In this document: positions 1 to 9,386 of the stretch, piece by piece
How the letters are laid out: every line of letters starts with the position of its first letter
Position numbering within the stretch: the stretch's first letter is position 1
Source of the DNA: Hyphomicrobiales bacterium
GTDB lineage: Bacteria; Pseudomonadota; Alphaproteobacteria; JAPOUT01
Assembly: GCA_026708505.1 (NCBI GenBank)
Contig: JAPOUU010000011.1
Location: 80,509 to 144,508, forward strand
Reading direction: 5' to 3'
DNA length: 64,000 bases
The notes under the pieces: generated by a model
Databases searched by the model: none
What the model saw: the letters and a program-made list of their open reading frames with translations, nothing else
Told to the model about the DNA's origin: nothing
Program-made: the position numbers and the translations under genes

Positions 1-1064
1 TGGGAGTCAACGGGCACTTCGTTGTCTATCAGGGAAACATACAAGTCCTTGATGACGCCACCGTCACCAGGCGCCTTGATGACATCAACGGACTCGTCGC
101 CGCCATCCCCCTCGTGGACGGGCAAGCATTGGTAAGCGGAGCAAGAACCTCCCGCGGCGTGCTCGTGCGAGGCATCAAGGCGTTCGACCTTGATCGCCTC
201 GCAATCCTCTCCGAGGGACTGAGTGAAGGCGCCTTGGACGCTTTTGCCCTGAACGGAGGCGTCATCACCGGATCAAGGCTGGCGACGGCTTTGGGTGTCA
301 CCGTCGGCGACTCCATCACGCTCCTGGCGCCCGAAGGTGCGAACACGCCCTTCGGAATCGCGCCGCGCTATCTCTCCTTTCCCGTGGTCGGAACGTTCGA
401 GGTAGGAATGGCGGAGATCGATACAAACGTTCTCTTCCTTCCGCTGGAAACCGCGCAACGATTCTTCAATGCCGGTCCGGGAGTGTCGCAAATTGAAATC
501 TTCATCGAGAATCCCGAAAACATTGATCAATTCCGCGAGCAAATACAGAATGCCGCTCCAAACCATCCCGTCGCCGACTGGAAACAATCCAATGCGACCC
601 TCCAAGGCGCTCTTGAAGTCGAACGAAACGTCATGTTCCTCATACTGACGATGATTGTTTTGGTCGCCGCGCTCAACATCGTCTCCGGCATGATCATGCT
701 CGTCAAAGACAAAAACAAGGACATCGCCGTTCTGCGGGCCATGGGGGCGACAAAGGGCGCCATACTTCGAATCTTCTTCCTCGCAGGCGCAAGCATCGGC
801 ATCAGCGGAACCCTTATCGGATGCGCCATAGGAATCCTCTTCTGCCAAAACATCGAAACGCTCCGGCAGTGGCTCTCCAGGCTCTCCGGCACCGAACTCT
901 TCTCCCCGGAGGTTTATTATCTCACGCAGCTTCCCGCCAAAATGGATGCGAGTGAAATCATAGGCGTCGTTCTGATGGCGCTCACGCTTTCGTTTTTTGC
1001 AACGCTCTACCCCTCCTGGCGTGCCGCATCCCTAGATCCCGTACAGGCGCTTCGATATGAGTAA
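1..1064 (+). CDS. lolC: LolC/LolE-family lipoprotein-releasing ABC permease (5' end outside window)
   Basis: Inner-membrane permease of the Lol system, which extracts outer-membrane lipoproteins from the inner membrane and hands them to LolA. The frame is open from base 3, so the start and the first membrane segment lie to the left; 353 residues are visible. They begin with a GVNGHFVVYQ stretch typical of the start of the LolC/E periplasmic domain. Three hydrophobic segments follow at about visible residues 210-235, 254-281 and 319-339, and the protein ends DPVQALRYE, the usual FtsX-like end. A GTG at 114 is internal, not the start. The stop overlaps lolD by 8 nt (ATGAGTAA). LolC and LolE cannot be told apart here; many alphaproteobacteria have a single hybrid. 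Confidence 0.9.
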   Translation, partial: GVNGHFVVYQGNIQVLDDATVTRRLDDINGLVAAIPLVDGQALVSGARTSRGVLVRGIKAFDLDRLAILSEGLSEGALDAFALNGGVITGSRLATALGVTVGDSITLLAPEGANTPFGIAPRYLSFPVVGTFEVGMAEIDTNVLFLPLETAQRFFNAGPGVSQIEIFIENPENIDQFREQIQNAAPNHPVADWKQSNATLQGALEVERNVMFLILTMIVLVAALNIVSGMIMLVKDKNKDIAVLRAMGATKGAILRIFFLAGASIGISGTLIGCAIGILFCQNIETLRQWLSRLSGTELFSPEVYYLTQLPAKMDASEIIGVVLMALTLSFFATLYPSWRAASLDPVQALRYE

Positions 1065-1785
1065 CGGTTCCGATTCCAAGCGCGTGATGCTCGCAATCGA
1101 GGAGGTGGAGCGAAGCTACACGCAAGGAGGCGAGCATCTGCAAGTGTTCAAGGGCGCCTCCATGAAAATCCATGCCGGCGAGATGGTCGCGCTGGTAGGA
1201 CCAAGCGGGTCGGGAAAGTCATCCCTGCTGCACATCGCAGGGCTGCTCGAAAAGCCGGACAGGGGCGAAATCGCCATCTGCGGAAGGGAAACATCGAATC
1301 TCCATGACAGGGAACTCTCGCAGTTGCGGCGCGGCAGCATCGGTTTTGTGTTCCAATTTCACCACCTGCTCTCGGAATTTTCGGCTCTCGAAAACGTCGC
1401 CATGCCGCAACGCATCAGGGGCATCTCAAACGCGCAAGCATCCAGACATGCACAAAAACTTTTGCGCGAATTCGGCCTGGGGGAGCGGCTTCAGCATCGT
1501 CCCGGACAATTATCCGGCGGCGAACAGCAACGCGTCGCCATTGCACGGGCGCTCGCAAACGAACCCGACATCCTTCTCGCAGACGAACCCACGGGAGATC
1601 TTGACCCCGCAACCGCACGCATGGTGTTCAAACAATTACTCCAAAGCGTCCGAGTCAGAGGACTTGCCGCATTGATTGCCACGCACAACCTCGCGCTCGC
1701 GGGACACATGGATCGGGTCATCCTGCTACGCGGCGGACTTCTTTACGAAGGCGCGGAACTCGCAAGGGAATTCGCAGAGAGATAA
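1057..1785 (+). CDS. lolD: LolD, lipoprotein-releasing ABC transporter ATPase
   Basis: ATPase that powers LolC/E release of outer-membrane lipoproteins at the inner face of the cytoplasmic membrane. The 242 residues hold all ABC motifs: Walker A GPSGSGKS at 48-55, Q-loop FQ at 99-100, signature LSGGE at 152-156, Walker B ILLADEPTGDLD at about 172-183, and the H-loop ATHN near 223. Length is normal for LolD. It overlaps the permease stop by 8 nt, so translation is probably coupled. It is the last gene before convergent autotransporter 1. MacB-type ATPases are close relatives; the adjacent LolC-type permease decides for LolD. Confidence 0.95.
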   Translation: MSNGSDSKRVMLAIEEVERSYTQGGEHLQVFKGASMKIHAGEMVALVGPSGSGKSSLLHIAGLLEKPDRGEIAICGRETSNLHDRELSQLRRGSIGFVFQFHHLLSEFSALENVAMPQRIRGISNAQASRHAQKLLREFGLGERLQHRPGQLSGGEQQRVAIARALANEPDILLADEPTGDLDPATARMVFKQLLQSVRVRGLAALIATHNLALAGHMDRVILLRGGLLYEGAELAREFAER

Positions 1786-1843
1786 GATCGGAACTGCGCG
1801 GAAAATTCCGCGTACGGGAGCGTGAAGACGGGCTCTGTCAAAG

Positions 1844-1868
1844 GCCGCAAACCCGCGGCGCCGTTTTT
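1844..1868 (+). terminator. possible Rho-independent terminator of lolC-lolD
   Basis: GCCGC (1844-1848) can pair with GCGGC (1855-1859) across a six-base loop, followed after GCCG by five T. It lies 60 nt after the lolD stop and its T run overlaps the stop of convergent autotransporter 1. An upstream CGCGGAA/TTCCGCG palindrome near 1796-1811 could add a second stem. The stem is short, so confidence is modest. Confidence 0.4.
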
Positions 1869-4513
1869 AGAAGAACGAATAAACGAATCCGAGGCTTGCG
1901 GCGTATCCTGCAACCTCTCCCCCTTGTTGCGTGGAGACGTCCGCCGAAAGCGCATAAGCGCCGCCCCATGAATATGTCGCGCCGACACCAACGTCAAATG
2001 CGGGATCTTCGCGCTTGGAGGTTATTTCCGTTCCGTTGAGTTTGGTGGCAACTTCGCCGTCCAGCGGGACGAGAACATCTGCATGGCCGCGAAAGTCGAT
2101 CCCCTCCCAGGAATCCTCGAACGCGACGCCTGTACGCGCAAGAAGCACATCGCCGTCTCCGAGAGCAACGTTCGTGCCGACGGTGTCGGTGAAGTCGTCA
2201 AAATCAACACTCGTCCACGAGAGCTGCGCCGAGGGAATGAGGACGGTATTAGAAAACACGGGGATGCGTATCAATTTATCAAGTTCCATCGCATATCCGA
2301 CCTCAACGCCCGCCGTATATGCCTTCACGTCCACATCGGCAATCTTTGCATCCTTCTCAATGCTGTTATCGAAGCTGCTGTATCGGAGTTGTCCGTCCGC
2401 ATAGACGCCCCTGTGCTCCCAGCCTGCATTGATCGTGCTGATGATTGATTCGGAAGCAATTTCTCCGGTGCCGACCGGAACGGAGACATCGGTGCCGGCG
2501 TCCCCGAAAGCGACACTCGCACCCAAATTGAACGAGGAATTACCGGAGCGAATCGGAACGTCAACGCCGAACTCGGCAACGATGTTCTCGGCCTCGTATG
2601 TTGCCCCGGCGGCGGAGTTCGGTTCGAACTCTCCGGATGCTCCTCCGACCTTCCCCCACATTGCCGTATTGCCGGCATGCTGCCTGCCCCGGAGCCGTTG
2701 CTGGCGGGACTCCAAGTCGGCGAGTTGCGAGAGGGCGGCAGGAAGCGACTCATAGAGTGCTACGTCAAGGAGCGTCACACTATTGAGCAGTGCATCAAAG
2801 CTTCCCGATGCCGCCTGGCAGCCCGCACCGACGGGACAAGCAACGAGATCCCATCGATTTTCGGCTGAATTATAAACAAGGTTAAAGTCGAAATTGCCGC
2901 CGTCCAGAACATCCCCTGCTACGAAGGCATTGGAATTTGCAGAATCTACGACGGCTATGAAGTGTTGAAGGGTAATGAAACCGTCTTCATCGTTGTCGGA
3001 AACCTGGAATTCATTCATTGATCTAATGTTGACGGGGATTGTGCCGGTGACCGATGTTGTCCTCAGGCGCGCATTGGCGAGTTCCGCGTCCCCGCCGGAG
3101 AAGTCGACATCAATGTCGATTTCTCCGTCTCCCGTAAGTGATCCGATAGCGAAATTGGTGCCGTTTCCGGTGAGCTCGAGTCGACCGGAAAGTGTAACCG
3201 ATGCACCGCTGAAGGAACTGTCATCCGTGATTTCAAGGGTCGCTCCATCGGCGATGGCAAGGCCCCCGGTTCGGAAGATTGAACCTTCCCAAACGAGTTT
3301 TCCTTCATTGACGTTGGTTTGGGCGAAGCCTGCCCCGGATGCGTGGGTTCCCGTGACGGTAAGAGTATGGTCGCCGTCTTTATCAAAATTGTGGTCACCG
3401 GTGATTGCGGGAGTGTCACCAATGTCAAAACTGCGGTCGCCCGTTCCGCCAATTTCAATACTTGCAGCTCCCGTGACACCGGATACATCAATACCGCCGG
3501 TAAAACTTGCACCCGTTCCCAAAACGATAGTGGCGTTACTTGATGCTGATGTCGTTGAAAGCTCGATGGCGTTTGCGCTCGAACCGCCAACAACGCTGCC
3601 GTTGACGGTAAGGGTAATATTGCCGGTGCCCGAGTGGTTAACACGGACGGCGTCCTTGGCGGCGGCAGTGGCGGTCACGGTGTCGGCGATGGTTATGTCC
3701 ACATCTCCCGTGCCGGAATGTTCAACCTCAATAGCCTCTTCACTGGTACTGGAGGTAACCGTTCCGGTTGCCATAACGGTAACCGCGTTGTTTCCGTCGA
3801 TATCGAGCTTGATACCTTCCGTACCGCCCGTGACAGCCGCGTTTGTGGTGAGATTTACCTCGCCCGTTGTTGCCGCAGCCGTGGAGATCTGGATGCCGGA
3901 AACGTGCCCTGTCACGGTTCCGTCCGTGGTGACGGTAACATCGCCGTTTCCGGACTGGCTGATGTCAATTCCCTCATTATTGTTGGACCTGATGGTTCCG
4001 TTTGTTGTAAGGACAACCGCGCCCGTGCCATTTGAGTCGATGCGGACGGCATCGTTATGGGAGGTAATGTTGTTGCTTTGCGATAAATTGACAGTAATTG
4101 TAGTGGTGGTCGCTTCGGACGTGACTCTGATACCATAGTTAGTGGTATTGGAAGAATTCAGGCCGAAGGAGGGCACGTTGTTGATGCCCCTGGTGCCATA
4201 AACGCTTACAGACTGATTCGCCCTGCCCTCAATGGTTTGCGTTAAGTCTCTGCCGCCGCTATCCGGGCCAGCGGAACAAACCCACCTCCCAATTACCCCG
4301 GGATCGGTGCAAATCCCCGCCTCAACGGGCGAGGTCGATGCCAACATTGCGCCGAGTGCAAAAACCGATACGCCGGCTAAAAACGGTGCAAAGGAGACTA
4401 GGCCCTTTGAAGTTTTCCTAAGTCGTCCGCCTCGAATGAGTTCGGGGGGGGGGGGGGGGGGGTGATTTCACGGTCGCCGACACCGCAACGGCTGTAGAAC
4501 TAAACGAATTCAT
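1867..4513 (-). CDS. Autotransporter 1 (type Va, beta-helical passenger), out of frame at a poly-C tract: phase OFF as sequenced
   Basis: Surface-exposed or secreted type V autotransporter. The 826-residue open part (ATG at 4347) begins inside the signal peptide. The true start is ATG 4513, 6-7 nt after a GGGAGA ribosome-binding site. From 4513 the frame gives 17 residues, six Pro from C19, then eight wrong residues and TAG at 4420-4418. Removing one C (18) restores an 881-residue protein: charged LIRGGRLRKTSKG, a hydrophobic core, cleavage after SPVEA, a passenger of about 500 residues made of roughly 30-35-residue Gly/Thr/Asp/Asn-rich repeats (pattern NGTVTG...GI), a linker with a Cys pair (CPVGAGC), and a C-terminal beta-barrel of about 270 residues starting near AMWGKVGG and ending YSFF. 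The passenger function is unknown; adhesion is the usual role. No inactivating change other than the tract is visible. Confidence 0.85.
4444..4462. repeat. G19 homopolymer (C19 on coding strand) in autotransporter 1 signal region
   Basis: Nineteen consecutive G on the plus strand, read as C19 immediately after codon 17 (TCA) of autotransporter 1. The downstream frame needs a tract divisible by three, so 19 is one too many and 18 or 21 would be ON. Tracts of this length slip during replication and are typical phase-variation switches. The exact count depends on how well the assembly resolved the homopolymer. Confidence 0.95.
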
Positions 4514-4552
4514 TTGATGTCTCCCTGCATTGAGAAATTTACAATTTAAGTA

Positions 4553-4581
4553 ATTTTATCGAACCGCCACGCAAACGTCAA
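4553..4581 (-). promoter_or_regulatory. sigma70-type promoter of autotransporter 1
   Basis: On the minus strand: -35 TTGACG (4581-4576), a 17-nt spacer ending GGTTCGA, and -10 TAAAAT (4558-4553), each one mismatch from consensus. The predicted start near 4546 gives a leader of about 33 nt. The same layout, with the same TCGATAAAAT at the -10, precedes autotransporter 2. Confidence 0.75.
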
Positions 4582-4682
4582 GCCTTAAAACCCGCCGTTT
4601 TACCCGTTTGTTTTGCGGATTTCGGGGAATCCGTTTTGACCGCCCGGGCGCACAATTCCCGGAGCCGAATCCCGTTTGATTT

Positions 4683-4711
4683 TATACAGCGCCGCTCGTC
4701 TCTGCTATACT
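4683..4711 (+). promoter_or_regulatory. dnaE promoter, probably giving a leaderless mRNA
   Basis: -35 TATACA (4683-4688, 4 of 6), 17-nt spacer, -10 TATACT (4706-4711, 5 of 6). The -10 ends seven bases before the dnaE ATG at 4719, so the predicted transcription start falls on or next to the A of the ATG. No purine-rich ribosome-binding site precedes the ATG. Confidence 0.55.
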
Positions 4712-4718
4712 GCCGGTC

Positions 4719-7700
4719 ATGTCTTTCGTCCACCTGCACACGTACACCGCATACTCTCTGCTTGAAAGCGCGGTGCGAATCGAACGACTCGCCGAATTCT
4801 GCCGAACCCACAAATCCCCCGCAATCGCAATCACCGACAGGGGAAATCTCTTCGGCGCATTGGAGTTTTCCGAAGCGCTTGCCAAGGAAGGCGTTCAACC
4901 CATCATCGGAGTAACGCTGCCCGTACATCCGGATCCCTCCCAGGACGGCGCGCAAGCAACCACAACCTACCGGCTGCCGCACATCCTCCTGCTTGCCAAA
5001 GACGAACCCGGCTATCAAAATTTGATGAAGGTCGTTTCCAAAATTCATCTTCAGCCCAGAGCGCTTGTTAACGAAAACAATTCCAATTCTCCTTCCATTC
5101 ACGAACCCCACGCCCGTCTCGACGCATTGCAGGGCCGCACCGAAGGACTCATCTGTTTAACCGGCGGCAACGAGGGTCTCCTTGAGCATTATCTCGTCCA
5201 AGGACAAGACGCGCGCGCGAAAGAGACGCTCGTCAAACTCAAGGAGATGTTCCCCGGACGCCTCTATGTGGAACTCCAGCGCCACAACCTTGAACACGAA
5301 CGCCTGAGCGAAGCGCGCCAGATTGCCCTCGCTTACGAGCTCGAGTTGCCGCTGGTTGCAACCAACGCCGCCCGCTTCCATGAGCGCGGAGATTTTCCCG
5401 CCTACGAAGTCTTGTGCTGCATCGAGCAAGGCGTGCGACTCGAGCAGCCCGACCGGCGCAGAAGCACCGAGGAGCACTATCTCAAGCCTCCCGAAGAAAT
5501 GCACACGCTCTTCGCGGACATTCCCGAAGCCCTCGACAACTCCATCGAAATCGCCCGGCGCTGTTCATACCGTCCCACTCCGCGTGAAGCCATCCTGCCG
5601 CGCTTCCCGGATGCCGAACAAAGCGAAGCGGAAGAATTGTGTTCGCGCGCACGCGAAGGCCTGCGGAAGCGATTCGAAGGCGCTAATCTCGCCGGCACGA
5701 AGGAAGAATACGAACAACGCCTCGAGAGCGAACTCGATGTCATCACCAAGATGAACTATCCCGGATATTTCCTCGTCGTCGCCGATTTCATCCAGTGGGC
5801 CCGGTCGAAAAAAATCCCCGTGGGCCCCGGACGAGGCTCCGGCGCGGGTTCGCTGGTCGCCTACGCGCTCACCATTACGGACATCGACCCGTTGCGCTTC
5901 GGCTTGTTGTTCGAGCGCTTCCTCAACTCCGAGCGCATCTCCATGCCCGACTTCGATATCGACTTCTGCCCGAACAGGCGTGACGAGGTCATCAACTACG
6001 TCTGCGAAAAATACGGGGGCGACAGAGTCGCGCAAATCATCACCTTCGGAACCCTGCAGGCGCGCGCCGTCCTGCGCGATGTCGGACGCGTCCTCGGCGT
6101 GCCGTACGGACAGGTCGACCGCTTGTGCAAACTCATCCCTTATACTCCCGCCAATCCGACGTCCCTTGAACAGGCCATCCGCGAAACCCCGCTGCTGGCC
6201 GAAGCGCGCAAGCAAGATGAAACCGTCGCGCACATGATGGACGTTGCCATACAACTCGAAGGACTCTACCGGCACGCATCCACCCACGCCGCCGGCATTG
6301 TCATTTCGAACAAACCTCTCGACGAACTCGTTCCGCTCTACAGGGACTCGCGCTCGGAAATGCCGGTGACGCAATTTTCCATGAAGTGGGTGGAAAGCGC
6401 CGGACTCGTTAAGTTCGACTTCCTCGGATTGAAAACGCTGAGCATCATTGACGATGCCGCGGCAAGCGTTAATGCCCCTCGCGATATGCCCCTGGACGAT
6501 GCCAAAACTTTCGAGATGCTCCGGCGCGGTGACACCATGGGCGTGTTTCAGGTGGAAGGCCAGGGCATGAGTGACACCCTGCGGCAAATGGGCGCCGACC
6601 GCATCGAAGATCTGATCGCCCTCATTGCGCTTTACCGCCCCGGCCCCATGGATAACATCCCCACATTCATTAAGTGCAAACAAGGGAAGGAAAATCCCGA
6701 TTATCTCCATGACACAATCCGCCCGGTGCTGGAGGAAACCTACGGCGTCATCGTCTACCAAGAGCAAGTGATGAAAATCGCGCAGATTCTCGCCGACTAC
6801 TCCCTCAACGAAGCCGACATTCTGCGTCGCGCCATGGGTAAAAAAATCCGCTCCGAGATGGAACAACAAAAGCAGCGCTTCGTTGAGGCCGTTCTGAACA
6901 AAGACATCAATCGGAGTCGCGCCGAACATATCTTTCAACTGGTGAATAGATTCGCCGACTACGGCTTTAACAAAAGCCATGCGGCGGCGTATGCAATGCT
7001 TGTCTACCAGACGGCTTATTTGAAAGCGCATTACCCCGCTCCCTTCCTGGCCGCATGCATGAGCTGGGACATGAACAACACCGACAGAATCCGCGCCCTT
7101 CGGGAAGAAGCCGAACACATTGACGTCTCCCTGCAGGCGCCCTGCGTCAATCGCTCCGGCGAAGTCTTTGCTGTCGACAGCGACGGATCGATTCTCTATG
7201 CGCTCTCCGCCGTGCGCAACATCGGACGACGCGCCGCCCGCCACATTGCCGAAGTGCGCGAGGAGGGCGGCAACTTCCGCGATCTGTTTGATTTCGCGCG
7301 ACGGGTGTCCCCGCGAGACCTGCCCAGGCGTTCATGGGAGTTTTTGGCAAAAGCCGGCGCCTTTGATGCCCTTGAACCCAACCGCAACCGAATCTTCCAG
7401 GAAATCGACCGGCTGCTTTCCATCTCCGCGCGCGAAGCCGCCGAACAGGAAAATGCGCAAGACAATCTCTTCGGCGGCGAAAATGCCGGCACGACCCTGC
7501 AAGACGCTCCGCTGAAAGACGCGCCGGTGTGGGAGGACATGGAACGTCTGCGCCACGAGTTCGAAGCGGTCGGGTTCCATCTCTCCGGCCACCCCCTTGA
7601 CCCCCACAAAGAAAACCTGGTCAATGCGGGGGCTTTAAGCCTGCGGCAGGCACGGGAAGACAATCGACACACCGCAATCCTGGCAGGCGTGATCACCGGC

Positions 7701-8366
7701 ATCAAAGAACGAAAGTCGTCACAAGGAAACCGTTACGCTTTCGTCGCGCTCTCGGATCCCACCGGCGAGTTCGAAGGCATTATCTTCTCCGAAGCCCTCA
7801 CGCAGTCGCGTTCGCTCCTGGAAGTCGGGCGCCTGGTTGTTGCCCACGTTGAATTCCAATCCGGTGAAGACGGAGGCGAAACCCGTCTGCGCATTTCCAA
7901 TGTCGAATCCCTTGAGGCGTTTCTCGCAAGAAAGCCCGCGCGCGCTGCGCAACCGGCGCAACCGGCACGACCCACGACTCCCGCACCTCCGCCGCCTTCC
8001 CCGACGCCGACCGCCCCCGCACCGGCCGCTCCGGCGCCGCCCTCCCCGACTCATCCGGCGCCGGGCGCATCCCCGCCTCCGCCGATTCCCCCCGCTTCTC
8101 CGTCCCCCCCGATTCTCGAGATTCGGGTAAGTGATTCGCTCGCCCTGCCCCCCCTCCGCGAGAGCCTTGAAGCCGCCCGGCGCGAAAACGGCATGGCAAA
8201 CGGGGAAAAAGTCGCAGTGGTGCTGATTCTGGACGGAGCGGGCGAGCCCCGGGGCGACGCGCGCCTGCGATTAAACGGACATTTCACCCTCGACAGAGCC
8301 GCGCGCGAGCGCATCCAATCCTTGACGGGCGTCAAATCCGTCGCCCCCGCACGAATAAACCCTTGA
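4719..8366 (+). CDS. dnaE: DNA polymerase III alpha subunit (DnaE) with a Pro/Ala-rich linker
   Basis: Catalytic subunit of the replicative DNA polymerase, 1215 residues. The N-terminal PHP domain starts HLHTYTAYSLLE (from residue 5). The palm carries PDFDIDF near 410-416 with two catalytic Asp, and the third lies in VKFDFLG near 567. A helix-hairpin-helix region and an OB fold (AGVITGIKERKSSQGN, about 988-1003) follow. Between the OB fold and the last 80 residues is an unusual stretch of about 60 residues (roughly 1072-1130) made almost only of Pro, Ala, Ser and Thr, including PPPP runs. It accounts for most of the extra length over the E. coli protein (1160). It stands alone, preceded by its own promoter and lacking a Shine-Dalgarno sequence. 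Confidence 0.97.
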   Translation: MSFVHLHTYTAYSLLESAVRIERLAEFCRTHKSPAIAITDRGNLFGALEFSEALAKEGVQPIIGVTLPVHPDPSQDGAQATTTYRLPHILLLAKDEPGYQNLMKVVSKIHLQPRALVNENNSNSPSIHEPHARLDALQGRTEGLICLTGGNEGLLEHYLVQGQDARAKETLVKLKEMFPGRLYVELQRHNLEHERLSEARQIALAYELELPLVATNAARFHERGDFPAYEVLCCIEQGVRLEQPDRRRSTEEHYLKPPEEMHTLFADIPEALDNSIEIARRCSYRPTPREAILPRFPDAEQSEAEELCSRAREGLRKRFEGANLAGTKEEYEQRLESELDVITKMNYPGYFLVVADFIQWARSKKIPVGPGRGSGAGSLVAYALTITDIDPLRFGLLFERFLNSERISMPDFDIDFCPNRRDEVINYVCEKYGGDRVAQIITFGTLQARAVLRDVGRVLGVPYGQVDRLCKLIPYTPANPTSLEQAIRETPLLAEARKQDETVAHMMDVAIQLEGLYRHASTHAAGIVISNKPLDELVPLYRDSRSEMPVTQFSMKWVESAGLVKFDFLGLKTLSIIDDAAASVNAPRDMPLDDAKTFEMLRRGDTMGVFQVEGQGMSDTLRQMGADRIEDLIALIALYRPGPMDNIPTFIKCKQGKENPDYLHDTIRPVLEETYGVIVYQEQVMKIAQILADYSLNEADILRRAMGKKIRSEMEQQKQRFVEAVLNKDINRSRAEHIFQLVNRFADYGFNKSHAAAYAMLVYQTAYLKAHYPAPFLAACMSWDMNNTDRIRALREEAEHIDVSLQAPCVNRSGEVFAVDSDGSILYALSAVRNIGRRAARHIAEVREEGGNFRDLFDFARRVSPRDLPRRSWEFLAKAGAFDALEPNRNRIFQEIDRLLSISAREAAEQENAQDNLFGGENAGTTLQDAPLKDAPVWEDMERLRHEFEAVGFHLSGHPLDPHKENLVNAGALSLRQAREDNRHTAILAGVITGIKERKSSQGNRYAFVALSDPTGEFEGIIFSEALTQSRSLLEVGRLVVAHVEFQSGEDGGETRLRISNVESLEAFLARKPARAAQPAQPARPTTPAPPPPSPTPTAPAPAAPAPPSPTHPAPGASPPPPIPPASPSPPILEIRVSDSLALPPLRESLEAARRENGMANGEKVAVVLILDGAGEPRGDARLRLNGHFTLDRAARERIQSLTGVKSVAPARINP

Positions 8367-8376
8367 AAAAATCCTC

Positions 8377-8398
8377 ATACTCGGTATATTCCGAGTAT
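8377..8398 (+). promoter_or_regulatory. perfect 8-bp palindrome in the dnaE-rpsB gap (leader hairpin or operator)
   Basis: ATACTCGG (8377-8384) and CCGAGTAT (8391-8398) are exact inverted repeats around TATATT. It lies 10 nt after the dnaE stop and 130 nt before rpsB. There is no T run, so a classic terminator is unlikely. The loop resembles a -10 box, which would suit an operator; a leader hairpin for ribosomal protein autoregulation is the other reading. Confidence 0.45.
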
Positions 8399-8528
8399 CT
8401 CCCGGTGCCGGATTGGAATGGTCGGGGGGGCTTTGTGCGCATGCACGACTCCCTTCCATGGTTTTCATGTGCCCATTTCCGTGCAACCGGCATGCGGGAG
8501 CAGTCGAACACATAAGGAACCCACAGCG

Positions 8529-9386
8529 ATGGCGATCCCCGATTTCTCCATGCGCGAACTGCTCGATGCCGGAGTGCACTTCGGACACCAACGACACAGA
8601 TGGAATCCAAAAATGGAGCCCTATCTGTTTGGTGTGCGCAACAACGTTCACATTATCGATCTCACCCACACAATGCCGTTGCTCCACCGGGCGCTTGTCG
8701 CCGCGCGGGAAACGACCCGGGAAGGCGGACGCATTCTTTTCGTCGGAACAAAGACGGCCGCGGGAAAACCCTTGAGCGAAGCGGCGCAGGCGTGTGCACA
8801 GTACTACATTGACCATCGCTGGCTTGGTGGAACGCTCACCAACTGGCAGACCATCAATAATTCGATAAAACGTTTGGGTCACTTGGAAGATGTTCTCGCC
8901 GAAGAGAAAGCATCGGGCCTGAGCAAGAAGGAGCGGCTGAAACTCACGCGTGAACGCGACAAGCTGAACAGGGCGCTCGGCGGCATCAAGGGCATGGGAG
9001 ATCTCCCCGACCTGATGTTCGTCATCGACACAAACAAAGAGTCCATTGCCGTTCGCGAAGCGCAACAGCTGGGAATACCCGTTATGGCGGTTCTGGATTC
9101 CAACAGCAATCCCGACGACATCACTTACCCGATTCCGGGAAACGACGATGGCGCGCGCGCAATCTTGCTCTACTGCAAACTGGTTTCGGCGGCGGCATTG
9201 GACGGAGTCTCGGAGTATCAAGAAAGCGCGGCCTTTGCGGCCGACGAAGCGGACAGCGCCGAAGCCCTTGCCGAGACGGCGGAAGCGGACGCTCCCGCAG
9301 AAGCGGAGGCACCGGCCGAGACGGCACCTGCGGACCCGGAAGCAAAACCGGAAGAGTCAAAGACGGAACCGGAGGAATCCTCGTGA
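8529..9386 (+). CDS. rpsB: 30S ribosomal protein S2
   Basis: Small-subunit ribosomal protein, 285 residues. The start [20 protein letters not shown] is the normal S2 beginning and is preceded by AAGGA. An upstream in-frame ATG-less extension to 8418 is not supported. The body (about residues 1-228) carries the family motifs [23 protein letters not shown] and [10 protein letters not shown]. About 55 C-terminal residues form an acidic Ala/Glu/Pro-rich tail, unlike E. coli S2 (241 residues). It overlaps tsf by 4 nt (GTGA), the classic rpsB-tsf pair. Confidence 0.97.
   Translation: MAIPDFSMRELLDAGVHFGHQRHRWNPKMEPYLFGVRNNVHIIDLTHTMPLLHRALVAARETTREGGRILFVGTKTAAGKPLSEAAQACAQYYIDHRWLGGTLTNWQTINNSIKRLGHLEDVLAEEKASGLSKKERLKLTRERDKLNRALGGIKGMGDLPDLMFVIDTNKESIAVREAQQLGIPVMAVLDSNSNPDDITYPIPGNDDGARAILLYCKLVSAAALDGVSEYQESAAFAADEADSAEALAETAEADAPAEAEAPAETAPADPEAKPEESKTEPEESS

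Noticed and set aside
2975..4138. A 387-codon open frame on the plus strand.
   Set aside because: It is the mirror of the repetitive autotransporter 1 passenger (low-complexity Thr/Ser/Val/Pro composition) and has no ribosome-binding site or domain.
5565..7244. A 559-codon minus-strand open frame inside dnaE.
   Set aside because: It lies fully antisense to conserved DnaE motifs; His/Asp/Gly-rich composition is typical of reverse-frame shadows in this genome.
8424..8430. G7 run upstream of rpsB as another phase-variable tract.
   Set aside because: Seven G is short and lies in an untranslated region of an essential gene; no frame or promoter spacing depends on it visibly.
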